In this document: positions 8,650 to 17,223 of the stretch, one piece after another
Position numbering within the stretch: the stretch's first letter is position 1
How the letters are laid out: each line of letters begins with the position of its first letter
Assembly: GCA_027622975.1 (NCBI GenBank)
Contig: JAQBVN010000005.1
Location: 58,175-122,174, forward strand
DNA: 64,000 nucleotides
Direction: 5' to 3'
Origin: Bacteroidota bacterium
GTDB lineage: Bacteria; Bacteroidota; Bacteroidia; Flavobacteriales_D; Sanyastnellaceae
Notes under the pieces: model-generated
The model's input: the letters and a program-made list of their open reading frames with translations, nothing else
What the model was told of the DNA's origin: nothing
Database searches by the model: none
Position numbers and translations under genes: made by a program

Positions 8650-9759
8650 ATGTTGACGGTCGACCAAATCAGCGCCCTGAGAAAGCGCGTCCATGAATTG
8701 AAGAACTACCTCTCGGTGGACACCAAGCGCATGGAAAACGCTGAAGATGAAAAGCTCACTCAGGACCCGGCCTTTTGGAATGACCCGAAGGAGGCGGAGA
8801 AGGTGATGAAGCGGATGCGCACCCGGAAATTGTGGGTGGACACCTATGATGTGTGCGAAACAGCAGTGGAGGACTTGAGTGTCTTGTTCGAATTCATGAA
8901 GGCGGGTGAGGCAGAGGAATCGGAGGTGGAGGCGGCCTTTGAAGCGGCAGAGGGAGCCATCGAGGAATTGGAGTTCAAAAACATGTTGAGCGCTGAAGAG
9001 GATGGACTGAACGCAGTGATGCAAATCACCTCAGGGGCGGGCGGCACCGAAAGTTGCGATTGGGCCTCCATGCTGATGCGCATGTATCGCATGTGGGGGG
9101 AAAAGGGTGGATACAAGGTGAAGGAACTCGACCTGCAGGATGGGGAAGTGGCAGGGATCAAGCAGGTCACCATGGAATTCGAAGGGGAATTTGCGTTTGG
9201 CATGCTGAAGGGAGAAAATGGAGTGCACCGTTTGGTTCGTATCAGTCCATTTGACAGCAACGCTCGCCGGCACACCAGTTTTGTGAGTGTGTACGTCTAT
9301 CCCCTTGTGGACGACACCATTGAAATTCATGTCAATCCATCTGACATCACTTGGGAGACGTTTCGCTCAGGAGGTGCTGGAGGCCAAAACGTGAACAAAG
9401 TGGAAACCGGTGTTCGATTGCGCCACGCACCCACGGGCATCATCATTGACAACACGGAAACCCGATCGCAGCTGGGCAACAAGGAAAAGGCGATGCAGCT
9501 TTTGAAGTCGCAGCTTTACGAGATGGAGATTGCCAAACGCAATGAGGCTCGTGCAGAGATTGAGGCAGGCAAAAAGAAAATTGAATGGGGGTCCCAAATC
9601 CGGTCGTACGTCATGCAGCCGTACAAAATGGTGAAGGACGTCCGCACCGGCCATGAAACCTCCAATGTGGATGCCGTGATGAACGGCGACATTGACGGGT
9701 TTTTGAAGGCGTTCCTCATGGGGGAGGGCGCTGGGGCGGTGCATGCCGATGATTTTTGA
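8650..9759 (+). CDS. prfB: Peptide chain release factor 2
   Basis: Class I release factor that recognises UGA and UAA and triggers peptide release on the ribosome. The stop-codon recognition motif SPF (in [14 protein letters not shown]) identifies RF2, not RF1. The catalytic GGQ is at residues 244-246. Length is 369 residues, normal for RF2. The gene is a single uninterrupted frame. At the place where most prfB genes carry the programmed +1 frameshift (after the NYLS segment, residues about 19-22) there is no CTTTGA-type slippery stop; the codons simply continue into VDTKR. Autoregulation by frameshifting therefore appears absent. The frame is open upstream to 8596, but the ATG at 8650 follows a promoter box and matches the family start. 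Confidence 0.97.
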   Translation: MLTVDQISALRKRVHELKNYLSVDTKRMENAEDEKLTQDPAFWNDPKEAEKVMKRMRTRKLWVDTYDVCETAVEDLSVLFEFMKAGEAEESEVEAAFEAAEGAIEELEFKNMLSAEEDGLNAVMQITSGAGGTESCDWASMLMRMYRMWGEKGGYKVKELDLQDGEVAGIKQVTMEFEGEFAFGMLKGENGVHRLVRISPFDSNARRHTSFVSVYVYPLVDDTIEIHVNPSDITWETFRSGGAGGQNVNKVETGVRLRHAPTGIIIDNTETRSQLGNKEKAMQLLKSQLYEMEIAKRNEARAEIEAGKKKIEWGSQIRSYVMQPYKMVKDVRTGHETSNVDAVMNGDIDGFLKAFLMGEGAGAVHADDF

Positions 9760-9812
9760 CCCGGGGACTTTCCCGACACCCATAGATTCACGACCACAGA
9801 TCCAACATCGTC

Positions 9813-11207
9813 ATGTCCACACGCATTGAGAAAGACACCCTCGGGGAGGTTCATGTCCCCGCCGATAAGTACTGGGGCGCCCAAACCGAGCGCTCGCGCA
9901 ACAACTTCAAAATCGGACCAAGCGGATCGATGCCCATGGAGATCGTTCGTGCGTTTGCCCACCTCAAACGGGCGGCTGCCATCACCAATTGCGAATTGGG
10001 CGTCCTCGATGCTGGCAAAAAGGACTTGATTGTCGAGGCGTGCGATGAGGTGTTGGCCGGAACATTGGACGATCAGTTCCCTTTGGTGGTTTGGCAAACG
10101 GGTTCGGGCACGCAAAGCAACATGAACGTCAATGAGGTGGTTGCCAACCGTGCCCATGTGCTGGCAGGGGGTTCATTGGGTCAGGGAGAACGACCGGTTC
10201 ATCCCAACGATGACGTCAACAAGAGTCAAAGTTCCAACGATACCTATCCCACGGCCATGCACATTGCGGCCTATTCTGTCATTGTGGAAACGACCCTTCC
10301 TGGGGTGGAGCGTCTACGCGATGCGCTCTCCGCGAAGGCACGGTCCTTTGAGGGAATCGTGAAAATTGGGCGCACGCACTTGATGGATGCGACCCCCCTG
10401 ACATTGGGTCAGGAATTTGGAGGGTACGTGGCGCAGTTGGAGTTTGGGCTGAAGGCGCTTCGAAACACCTTGCCGCATTTGCAACAGCTCGCGCTTGGGG
10501 GCACAGCCGTAGGCACGGGCATCAACACACCCGAGGGATATGACGTGCTGGTGGCGAAGCACATTGCGACATCGACAGGCCATCCGTTTGTCACCGCAGA
10601 AAACAAGTTCGAAGCACTCGCTGCTCACGATGCAATCGTTGAAAGCCATGGTGCGCTGAAGCAGCTCGCGGTCGCCCTGAACAAAATTGCCAATGACATC
10701 CGCATGATGGGTTCAGGCCCGCGTTCGGGCATCGGCGAATTGCTTCTTCCGGCCAACGAACCGGGGTCGAGCATCATGCCTGGGAAGGTGAATCCCACCC
10801 AGTGTGAGGCCATGACGATGGTTTGCGCTCAAGTGATGGGAAACGATGTGGCAGTGACCCTTGGCGGCACCCAAGGGCATTACGAACTCAACGTGTTCAA
10901 ACCCATGATGGCGAGAAACATTCTCGAGTCTGCGAGGTTGTTGGGCGACGCGTGCGTGTCGTTTGCTGAACACTGTGTGGATGGCATTGAGGCCAACACT
11001 GCTCGAATCACAGAACTGGTCAACAACAGCCTGATGCTCGTCACAGCGCTCAATACGAAGATCGGATACTACAAGGCAGCGGAAATTGCCGGAAAGGCTC
11101 ATGCGGAGGGGACGACGTTGAAGGCGGCGGCGCTCTCCACGGGCTACCTCACGGAAGAGGAGTACGACGCGTGGGTCGTTCCTTCGGACATGGTAGGTCG
11201 TCGCTGA
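9813..11207 (+). CDS. fumC: Class II fumarate hydratase
   Basis: Interconverts fumarate and L-malate in the TCA cycle; homotetrameric and iron-independent. The fumarase/aspartase superfamily signature [10 protein letters not shown] is at residues 318-327. Other class II landmarks are [12 protein letters not shown] (about residue 98 onward), [14 protein letters not shown] and [16 protein letters not shown]. Length (464 residues) matches E. coli FumC. The related aspartase is less likely given the close match to FumC motifs. It stands alone on the plus strand and converges with manC. Confidence 0.97.
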   Translation: MSTRIEKDTLGEVHVPADKYWGAQTERSRNNFKIGPSGSMPMEIVRAFAHLKRAAAITNCELGVLDAGKKDLIVEACDEVLAGTLDDQFPLVVWQTGSGTQSNMNVNEVVANRAHVLAGGSLGQGERPVHPNDDVNKSQSSNDTYPTAMHIAAYSVIVETTLPGVERLRDALSAKARSFEGIVKIGRTHLMDATPLTLGQEFGGYVAQLEFGLKALRNTLPHLQQLALGGTAVGTGINTPEGYDVLVAKHIATSTGHPFVTAENKFEALAAHDAIVESHGALKQLAVALNKIANDIRMMGSGPRSGIGELLLPANEPGSSIMPGKVNPTQCEAMTMVCAQVMGNDVAVTLGGTQGHYELNVFKPMMARNILESARLLGDACVSFAEHCVDGIEANTARITELVNNSLMLVTALNTKIGYYKAAEIAGKAHAEGTTLKAAALSTGYLTEEEYDAWVVPSDMVGRR

Positions 11208-11279
11208 TCGGGTTCCGCTCGCCTTCAACTGCCGGCCTCAATCTCGCCCTGACGCGCTCCCCGGGATGTTCCCTCCGGA

Positions 11280-12374
11280 TCAAACGAGCGGTTCCCCCTC
11301 GTCGCGTTTGAGATCTCCCACCAATTCCTTGATCCACTGCTCGTCTTTGGCCGGGCACACCAACAGGGCGTGAGGCGTGTCCACGACGATGTAGCCGTTG
11401 AGATCCTTGAGAGCCACGAGTTTGGGCTTTCCTGTGGAAGGAGCCGTCCCCACCACCAAGTTGTTGGAGGCATCAACAGCTCTCAACCGAACATGGGCTG
11501 AGGCGTTGCCCGCCTCATCGGCCTCCAGTTTTTCTTTCAGACTTCCCCATGTACCGAGGTCGCTCCAGCCGATGTCGCAAAGCACCACTTGCACGTTGGA
11601 AGCCTTCTCCATGATGCCGTAGTCAATGCTGATGTTTTCGCAATTGCCATAGACGGAGGCCACCGATTGGGCATCGTTGAGGTCGACACCCTCGAACTCT
11701 GCCTGTATGTCGGGAAGATGTTGCTCAAAGGCAGTTTGGATGTTGTCCAAAGACCACACGAAAATCCCGCTGTTCCAGCAGAATTCACCGGATGCCACGA
11801 AGGCCTCGGCCGTGGATACGTCGGGCTTTTCCGTGAATGTTTTCACAGGCCGAACCTCTGGGAAGTCGTCGTCCAAGGGCTCCTCGAATTGGATGTAGCC
11901 GTACCCGGTGTCAGGGCGTGTGGGCTGAATGCCTAGGGTGACGAGACTTTGTGAATTCCGGGTCGTATCCAAGGCCCGCCGACAGACGTTCAGGAAACCA
12001 GTTTCGTCCAAGATGAGGTGGTCAGAAGGTGCAACAACAATGGCGGCCTTGGGATCCCTCGCTGCGATCACATGGTTGGCGTAGGCAATGCAGGGCGCTG
12101 TGTTGCGCATGAATGGCTCGCACAAAATGTTCTCCTCTGGAATTCGTGGCAGATGTGCTTGGACTTGGTCTTTGTAACGGGCGTTGGTTACGACCAAAAT
12201 GCAATCGGCGGGGACGAGTTGCTCCAAACGGTCAAACGTCATGCGAATCAGCGACCGCCCGATGCCGAGGATGTCCAAAAATTGCTTGGGCTCAGCGGTG
12301 CGGGACATGGGCCAAAAGCGCGACCCGACGCCCCCCGCCATGATCACGGCGTAGGTGTGCTTGAGTTGTGACAT
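11280..12374 (-). CDS. manC: Mannose-1-phosphate guanylyltransferase
   Basis: Nucleotidyltransferase that makes GDP-mannose from mannose-1-phosphate and GTP for surface glycans. The N-terminal pyrophosphorylase motif MAGGVGSRFWPMSR begins at residue 12, followed by EPKQFL. VAPSDHLI (the Asp-containing NTP-binding loop), GYGYIQFE and FTEKPD segments are present, and the C-terminal part lies around VALKDLNGYIVVDTPHALLVC. At 364 residues it has the short form lacking the phosphomannose isomerase domain. ATG 12374 (MSQLKHTYAV) was chosen over the upstream in-frame ATG because the motif normally begins within about 10 residues of the start. A tiny lipoprotein-like frame ends five bases upstream, so the two may be co-transcribed. 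Confidence 0.95.
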   Translation of the reverse strand: MSQLKHTYAVIMAGGVGSRFWPMSRTAEPKQFLDILGIGRSLIRMTFDRLEQLVPADCILVVTNARYKDQVQAHLPRIPEENILCEPFMRNTAPCIAYANHVIAARDPKAAIVVAPSDHLILDETGFLNVCRRALDTTRNSQSLVTLGIQPTRPDTGYGYIQFEEPLDDDFPEVRPVKTFTEKPDVSTAEAFVASGEFCWNSGIFVWSLDNIQTAFEQHLPDIQAEFEGVDLNDAQSVASVYGNCENISIDYGIMEKASNVQVVLCDIGWSDLGTWGSLKEKLEADEAGNASAHVRLRAVDASNNLVVGTAPSTGKPKLVALKDLNGYIVVDTPHALLVCPAKDEQWIKELVGDLKRDEGEPLV

Positions 12375-12379
12375 GTTGG

Positions 12380-12514
12380 TCAATGTTGAGAGTCTTCGAG
12401 GCAAGAATAGGCGTCACAGGTGGTGCAATGGGTGCTGCTGCAACCTGCCCAAGAGCAGGCCCAGGCGAGGGCCGTGAACAAAAGAATTGCCTTTCCGATT
12501 CTTTGTGGGTTCAT
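12380..12514 (-). CDS. Tiny Cys-rich lipoprotein candidate (44 residues)
   Basis: A 44-codon frame with a basic N-terminus (MNPQRIGK), a hydrophobic stretch (AILLFTALAW) and then WAGC, a lipobox-like site (Trp at -3 is not typical). The predicted mature peptide is only about 20 residues and contains four cysteines besides others in the leader. The ATG is preceded, five bases upstream, by TAACTTCG (minus strand), the same box type found at other genes here. The stop lies five bases before the manC start. These contextual signals, not homology, make me call it a gene; function unknown. Confidence 0.5.
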   Translation of the reverse strand: MNPQRIGKAILLFTALAWACSWAGCSSTHCTTCDAYSCLEDSQH

Positions 12515-12519
12515 GCCCG

Positions 12520-12540
12520 CGAAGTTAGCTTGTACCTTCG
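12520..12540. promoter_or_regulatory. Back-to-back promoter boxes for the lipoprotein candidate/manC and mlaE
   Basis: 12520-12527 reads TAACTTCG on the minus strand (five bases before the ATG at 12514). 12533-12540 reads TACCTTCG on the plus strand (four bases before the mlaE ATG at 12545). The two boxes are five base pairs apart, so two divergent transcripts would start from about 30 bp of DNA. Confidence 0.5.
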
Positions 12541-12544
12541 TCCC

Positions 12545-13282
12545 ATGGGCCTCTTTTTTCACATCGGCAGGTACACCGCCTTCTTGAGGCAGGTGCTTCG
12601 CCGTCCGGAAAGGGGGTCGGTGTTCCGAAAACTCCTTTTGGAGGAGATGAATGGCATTGGCCTCCAAAGTTTGGGCATTGTTGCCCTCTTGAGTGTCTTC
12701 ATGGGGGCTGTGATTTGCATCCAAACGGCTCACCAGATTGGCGGTTGGATTCCCGTGTACACAATCGGATTCACGGTGCGTCAAACCATGATTTTGGAAT
12801 TCAGCCCCACCCTGATTCCAGTCATCTTGGCCGGAAAAGTTGGGTCCAACATCGCTTCCCAGCTGGGAACCATGCGGGTGACCGAACAAATCGATGCCTT
12901 GGAAATCATGGGCATCAACAGCGCCAATTACCTCGTGCTTCCGAAGATGATTGCAGCGTTGGCGTGCATTCCCTTTCTGGTCATTCTGAGCATGGGGTTG
13001 GGCATTGGCGCGGGGATGTGGGTCGGGGTCTCCACAGGGGTGAGTTCCGTGGCGGACTTTGAGTATGGCATGCGGATTGACTTCAATGCGTTTGACGTCA
13101 CCTACGCGCTGATCAAAACATGCGTGTTTGCACTGATCATCAGTTCTGTGAGTGCATACCACGGGTATCACACCTCTGGCGGGGCGCTTGAAGTGGGTCG
13201 CAGCAGCACCAAGGCAGTGGTTTATGCCGTGGTGATTGTGATGATTGCCAATTTGTTGCTCACTCAAATGTTGCTAGGATAG
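12545..13282 (+). CDS. mlaE: MlaE-type lipid ABC transporter permease
   Basis: Inner-membrane permease of the Mla/MCE phospholipid transport system, which moves lipids between inner and outer membranes. The MlaE family is recognised by GIVALLSVFMGAV, the segment EFSPTLIPVILAGKVGSNIASQLGTMRVTEQIDALEIMG (conserved cytoplasmic helix, about residues 92-130) and the C-terminal hydrophobic helices. Length 245 residues, with about five membrane segments. The frame opens upstream at 12368, but the ATG at 12545 (MGLFFHIGRY) fits the family and follows a TACCTTCG box by four bases. mlaF follows after three bases. No MCE-domain substrate-binding protein (MlaD) is adjacent, so it must be encoded elsewhere. 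Confidence 0.94.
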   Translation: MGLFFHIGRYTAFLRQVLRRPERGSVFRKLLLEEMNGIGLQSLGIVALLSVFMGAVICIQTAHQIGGWIPVYTIGFTVRQTMILEFSPTLIPVILAGKVGSNIASQLGTMRVTEQIDALEIMGINSANYLVLPKMIAALACIPFLVILSMGLGIGAGMWVGVSTGVSSVADFEYGMRIDFNAFDVTYALIKTCVFALIISSVSAYHGYHTSGGALEVGRSSTKAVVYAVVIVMIANLLLTQMLLG

Positions 13283-13285
13283 ACC

Positions 13286-14044
13286 ATGATCGAAGTGAAG
13301 GACTTGAGCAAGTCGTTTGGAGGCCAAAGCGTTCTCCGCGATGTCAGCGCCCGGTTCTTGCCAGGAAAGATGAACTTCATCATTGGTCGAAGCGGCTCAG
13401 GAAAAAGTGTCTTGACGAAGTGCATTGTGGGCCTTCACCATCCCGAGCGAGGTTCTGTGCTCTACGACGGCAGAGATTTCACAGCGATGGATCACAAGGG
13501 AAAGAAGGAGATCCGAAAGGAAATCGGGATGCTTTTCCAAGGCAGTGCCCTGTTTGACAGCATGACGGTGTTGGAGAATGTGATGTTCCCTCTTCGCATG
13601 TTCAGTGATGAATCTCTAGACCAAAACCGCGAGCGGGCGATGTTTTGTTTGGAGCGCGTGGAATTGCCTGATGCCGGCGACAAATTTCCGAGCGAGTTGA
13701 GTGGAGGGATGCAAAAGCGCGTCGGAATTGCCCGTGCCATCGCCATGAATCCGCGTTACCTGTTCTGCGACGAACCCAATTCTGGATTGGATCCTCAAAC
13801 TGCCATTGTCATCGACAACCTCATCGGAGATTTGACCCGTGAGTTTGGCATGACGACTGTTGTGGTTTCTCACGACATGAACAGTGTGATGGAAGCGTCC
13901 GACAACGTGCATTTTGTGCACGAAGGCACGATTGCTTGGCATGGCGAGTCAGAGACTTTGCTTTCGGGAGGGCATCCGGCCTTGGACGAGTTCATATTCG
14001 CCTCCAAGTTGATGCGCCAATTGCGCCAAACCCTTCGTCCGTGA
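13286..14044 (+). CDS. mlaF: MlaF-type lipid ABC transporter ATP-binding protein
   Basis: ABC ATPase energising the MlaE permease encoded immediately upstream. Walker A GRSGSGKS is at residues 34-41, the Q-loop lies in GMLFQGSALFD, the ABC signature LSGGM is at 138-142, and Walker B ends with D162-E163 (LFCDEPNSGLDP). The switch His is in VVSHDM. ALFDSMTVLENVMFPL is characteristic of MlaF relatives. 252 residues, typical. Its TGA overlaps the GTG start of the deiodinase-like gene (GTGA), so the three genes are probably translated from one mRNA. Confidence 0.95.
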   Translation: MIEVKDLSKSFGGQSVLRDVSARFLPGKMNFIIGRSGSGKSVLTKCIVGLHHPERGSVLYDGRDFTAMDHKGKKEIRKEIGMLFQGSALFDSMTVLENVMFPLRMFSDESLDQNRERAMFCLERVELPDAGDKFPSELSGGMQKRVGIARAIAMNPRYLFCDEPNSGLDPQTAIVIDNLIGDLTREFGMTTVVVSHDMNSVMEASDNVHFVHEGTIAWHGESETLLSGGHPALDEFIFASKLMRQLRQTLRP

Positions 14045-14715
14045 CTGCGCAGGATTACGAATCGTTTGTGCCATACGAGTTGACCCGCTGGGATGCGGAG
14101 GAGATGCTGGCACGGAGTGCGGCGTTTGCCCAGTGGCTTCAAACCCGTCGAAGTGTCCGTGTGTTCTCGCAGGAACCCATCCCTCTTGAGGCCGTTCGTC
14201 GATGCATCGACGCAGCGGCTTCAGCCCCGTCCGGGGCTCACAAACAGCCATGGACTTTCTGTTTGGTCACCGATCCAAACTTGAGAGCCTCGATTCGTCG
14301 AGCTGCGGAAGCGGAGGAGTACCAAAACTACCACGGACGCATGAGTTCGGCATGGTTGAAGGACCTCGAGCCGTTGGGCACAAACCATCTCAAACCGTTC
14401 ATCGAGGAAGCCCCGGCCCTGATCGTGGTATTCAAGCAAATCCACGACACCACCGCAGAAGGGGGGCGGAAACCGAATTACTACGTCAACGAGAGCGTGG
14501 GCATTTCGGTGGGCATGCTGCTCACAGCCCTGCACCACATCGGACTCGTGGCTTTGACACACACACCCTCGCCCATGGGGTTTTTGGCAGAGGCTCTGGG
14601 TCGACCGAGCCATGAGAGAGCGTTCCTTAACATCCCGGTCGGATTTCCTGCCAAAGGGGTTCAAGTTCCTGATTTACAACGGAAAACCAGGCGTGAATAC
14701 CTTGTGGAATATTGA
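14041..14715 (+). CDS. Flavin nitroreductase-fold protein, iodotyrosine deiodinase-like
   Basis: FMN-binding protein of the nitroreductase superfamily. The sequence follows the iodotyrosine deiodinase (IYD) subfamily closely: RRSVRVFSQEPIPLE (FMN phosphate-binding Arg cluster, residues 36-50), APSGAHKQPWTF (62-73), then the active-site lid with E93, Y97 and K118. These three correspond by alignment from memory to human IYD Glu157, Tyr161 and Lys182, which clamp the halotyrosine zwitterion. FKQIHD, THTPSPMGF, LGRP and LPVGFP-like segments also match. The reaction would be reductive dehalogenation of iodo-, bromo- or chlorotyrosine. I chose the GTG at 14041, which overlaps the mlaF stop as GTGA, giving 224 residues; the upstream open frame lies inside mlaF. 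A generic nitroreductase is the alternative, but the intact E/Y/K triad argues for IYD. Confidence 0.85.
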   Translation: MTAQDYESFVPYELTRWDAEEMLARSAAFAQWLQTRRSVRVFSQEPIPLEAVRRCIDAAASAPSGAHKQPWTFCLVTDPNLRASIRRAAEAEEYQNYHGRMSSAWLKDLEPLGTNHLKPFIEEAPALIVVFKQIHDTTAEGGRKPNYYVNESVGISVGMLLTALHHIGLVALTHTPSPMGFLAEALGRPSHERAFLNIPVGFPAKGVQVPDLQRKTRREYLVEY

Positions 14716-14828
14716 TCATTCGCCCCTTTTCAGTGTGAAATCGTTCAAAAGTTTCACTCAGGGGCGCGAAGACCTCGAGCGATGCCGTTACTTTGCGGCC
14801 GAATTCAACAGAACACAACTTACAGATC

Positions 14829-15062
14829 ATGTCTGAAATTCAAGAAAAAGTAACCGCGATCATCGTGGATAAGTTGGGTGTCGATGCTTCAGAAGTGACC
14901 ACCGACGCGTCTTTCACCAACGACTTGGGTGCCGATTCCCTCGACACAGTGGAGTTGATTATGGAATTCGAGAAGGAATTCAACATCGCCATCCCCGATG
15001 ACCAGGCTGAGAAAATCAGCACGGTGGGTCAAGCGGTCGATTACATTTCTCAGAACGCCTAA
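14829..15062 (+). CDS. acpP: Acyl carrier protein
   Basis: Carrier of the growing acyl chain in type II fatty acid synthesis. The phosphopantetheine attachment site is Ser37 in [10 protein letters not shown]. The protein is 77 residues long and strongly acidic, standard for AcpP. The start at 14829 ([10 protein letters not shown]) is the family start; the frame is open 12 codons further up. The 113-bp gap upstream contains a short inverted repeat (GTGAAA 14735-14740 with TTTCAC 14752-14757) of unknown meaning. fabF follows 36 bp downstream. Confidence 0.97.
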   Translation: MSEIQEKVTAIIVDKLGVDASEVTTDASFTNDLGADSLDTVELIMEFEKEFNIAIPDDQAEKISTVGQAVDYISQNA

Positions 15063-15098
15063 TCAGGCTTTCTGTCGTGTGAACGAATCCAAGTTGCT

Positions 15099-16355
15099 GT
15101 GGAGCTTCGCAGAGTTGTTGTGACGGGTTTGGGCGCATTGACGCCCGTTGGAAATGACGTGACCACCTCGTGGACCAACTTGGTCAATGGAGTGAGCGGC
15201 GCAGGGCGCATCACGAAGTTTGACCCGGAACATTTCAAAACTCAATTCGCATGCGAAGTCAAGGGCTTTGAGGTCGGTGAATTCATCGATCGCAAGGACG
15301 CGCGCAAAATGGATTTGTTCACGCAATACGCCGTGGTGACGGCTGAGATGGCCCTCAAAGATGCGGGGTTGTCCGTGGAGGAGGGAAATCTCGATCCAGA
15401 CCGTGCTGGGGTGATTTGGGGTTCGGGAATAGGGGGATTCCAAACCTTCATGAACGAAGCCAAGAACTTCTACACGGGAGATGGAACCCCTCGGTTTTCA
15501 CCTTTTTTCATCCCCATGATGATCACGGACATTGCACCGGGACACATCAGCATCCGAAACAATCTTCGTGGTCCCAATTACGCCACGGTGTCTGCTTGTG
15601 CGAGCTCGACACACGCCCTGATTGATGCCTTCAACACCATTCGCCTGGGCAAGGCGGATGTGGTGGTGACGGGGGGGTCGGAGGCAGCAGTGACAGAGGG
15701 AGGAATCGGTGGATTCAATGCGCTGAAGGCCCTCTCCACACGGAACGAAGATGCGACCAAGGCGTCCCGTCCCTTCGATGCGACTCGGGATGGATTTGTG
15801 TTGGGTGAGGGTGGTGCAGGCATCATCTTGGAAGATTTGGAACACGCCAAGGCACGTGGCGCCAAGATTTATTGTGAAATGGTGGGTGGAGGCATGACTG
15901 CCGATGCGCACCACATCACGGCGCCCCATCCTGAAGGATTTGGCGCCCGGAATGTCATGAAGAATGCACTGGATGACGCGGGATTGAGCCCAGAGGATAT
16001 TGACTACGTCAACGTTCATGGCACATCCACACCACTTGGCGACATTGCGGAGGTGAAGGCCATCCAACAGGTGTTTGGGGAGAGCGCCTACAAGTTGAAC
16101 ATCAGTTCAACCAAAAGCATGACCGGCCACTTGTTGGGAGCTGCGGGCGCCCTCGAAGCCATGGCCTGCATCTTGGCCATTGTGGATCAAGTGGTTCCTC
16201 CGACCATCAACCACGAGCATGCGGACCCCGAGTTGGATCCAAAGCTCAACTTCACGCTCAACAAGGCAGAGAAGCGCGAAGTCCGCGCTGCCTTGAGCAA
16301 CACCTTTGGCTTCGGTGGACACAACGCCTCCGTTGTGTTTAAAGCCTATTCATGA
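15099..16355 (+). CDS. fabF: Beta-ketoacyl-ACP synthase II
   Basis: Condensing enzyme that extends acyl-ACP with malonyl-ACP. The Cys-His-His catalytic triad is C167 (TVSACASSTHA), H307 (NVHGTSTPLGD) and H344 (STKSMTGHLLGAAG). Length 418 residues, typical. Translation begins at GTG 15099, and MELRRVVVTGLGALTPVG is the canonical N-terminus. The stop overlaps the rnc start (ATGA), forming the conserved acpP-fabF-rnc cluster. Confidence 0.97.
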   Translation: MELRRVVVTGLGALTPVGNDVTTSWTNLVNGVSGAGRITKFDPEHFKTQFACEVKGFEVGEFIDRKDARKMDLFTQYAVVTAEMALKDAGLSVEEGNLDPDRAGVIWGSGIGGFQTFMNEAKNFYTGDGTPRFSPFFIPMMITDIAPGHISIRNNLRGPNYATVSACASSTHALIDAFNTIRLGKADVVVTGGSEAAVTEGGIGGFNALKALSTRNEDATKASRPFDATRDGFVLGEGGAGIILEDLEHAKARGAKIYCEMVGGGMTADAHHITAPHPEGFGARNVMKNALDDAGLSPEDIDYVNVHGTSTPLGDIAEVKAIQQVFGESAYKLNISSTKSMTGHLLGAAGALEAMACILAIVDQVVPPTINHEHADPELDPKLNFTLNKAEKREVRAALSNTFGFGGHNASVVFKAYS

Positions 16356-17215
16356 TTCGACTTTGGCAACGCTTCAAGCGCGCCACCCAATCGGGTCCTG
16401 ACACCGACATCAGCGCGTTGGTGAGCAGAGAGTTTGGGCTGAGGGTGAGGCAGCGCAAGGCCTATGAGGAGGCGCTGACACACAGTTCGATGCTGGACGG
16501 AGATACCTCCGGGCTCAAAAGCAATGAACGGCTTGAGTTTTTGGGTGACGTCGTGCTGGACATGACCATGGCCCAGTACCTGTACCGCCAGTTTCCCGAT
16601 GCACAGGAGGGGGAGTTGACCAAGCGCAAGAGCCGCGTTGTCAACCGTAAAAATCTCAATTTGCTCGGCAAAAACATGGGTTTGCATCACCTCATTCGTG
16701 CCAAAATGAGGCGGGACGAGATCCACGACACCATGGTGGGCAACGCGCTGGAAGCATTGATTGGAGCGATGTATCTCGACCACGGGTTCCAAAAAACGCA
16801 ACGAGCGGTGTTGTTGATGTTGAAACATTACGGGGTCGACGAGCAGGTGCACGAAACCCAGGACTTCAAAAGTCAACTTCATCATTGGGCATCCAAGAGA
16901 AAGAAGGCGTTGCTCTTCCAGGTCATCAAGGATGATGAACGTGCGGGAGATGAGCGTTATGTCGTGGAGGCTATGATCAACGGCAAGCCCTATGGACAAG
17001 GCGTGGGACGGTCCAAAAAGGAGGCGGAACAAGAGGCTGCGCGCAGGGCTTGGAAGACGGTTTACGAGAGGCGTCAGTCCAATGAAACTCCTCAGACGGG
17101 TTCCACCGAGCAGCGCAAGGGTTCAGACACACGACCCGGATCCAAGACGAGTCGGAGGCCTTCTCGAAGACCCCCGCGAAAGCCTCGTTCATCAGATTCC
17201 AAGGCTTCGTCGTAA
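16352..17215 (+). CDS. rnc: Ribonuclease III
   Basis: Double-strand-specific endoribonuclease for rRNA and mRNA processing. The RNase III signature NERLEFLGDVVLD (residues 58-70; metal ligands E62 and D66) and the second acidic segment NALEALIGAMYLD are present, followed by a double-stranded RNA-binding domain with GQGVGRSKKEAEQEAARRAW. At position 114 (E. coli numbering) the usual Asp is Asn, as I recall for other Bacteroidota. The protein carries an extra C-terminal tail of about 45 residues that is very rich in Arg, Lys, Ser and Pro and is absent from E. coli RNase III. The start codon overlaps fabF. Confidence 0.95.
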   Translation: MIRLWQRFKRATQSGPDTDISALVSREFGLRVRQRKAYEEALTHSSMLDGDTSGLKSNERLEFLGDVVLDMTMAQYLYRQFPDAQEGELTKRKSRVVNRKNLNLLGKNMGLHHLIRAKMRRDEIHDTMVGNALEALIGAMYLDHGFQKTQRAVLLMLKHYGVDEQVHETQDFKSQLHHWASKRKKALLFQVIKDDERAGDERYVVEAMINGKPYGQGVGRSKKEAEQEAARRAWKTVYERRQSNETPQTGSTEQRKGSDTRPGSKTSRRPSRRPPRKPRSSDSKASS

Positions 17216-17223
17216 ACTGCACC

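Noticed and set aside
12368..12544. Extended N-terminus for MlaE
   Set aside because: The MlaE core begins at MGLFFHIGRY (12545), directly after a box with the four-base spacing; the upstream residues lie opposite the lipoprotein candidate.
14735..14757. Inverted repeat GTGAAA...TTTCAC before acpP as an operator
   Set aside because: Six-bp arms only, no second copy seen, and no known acpP operator of this form in the phylum that I can name.
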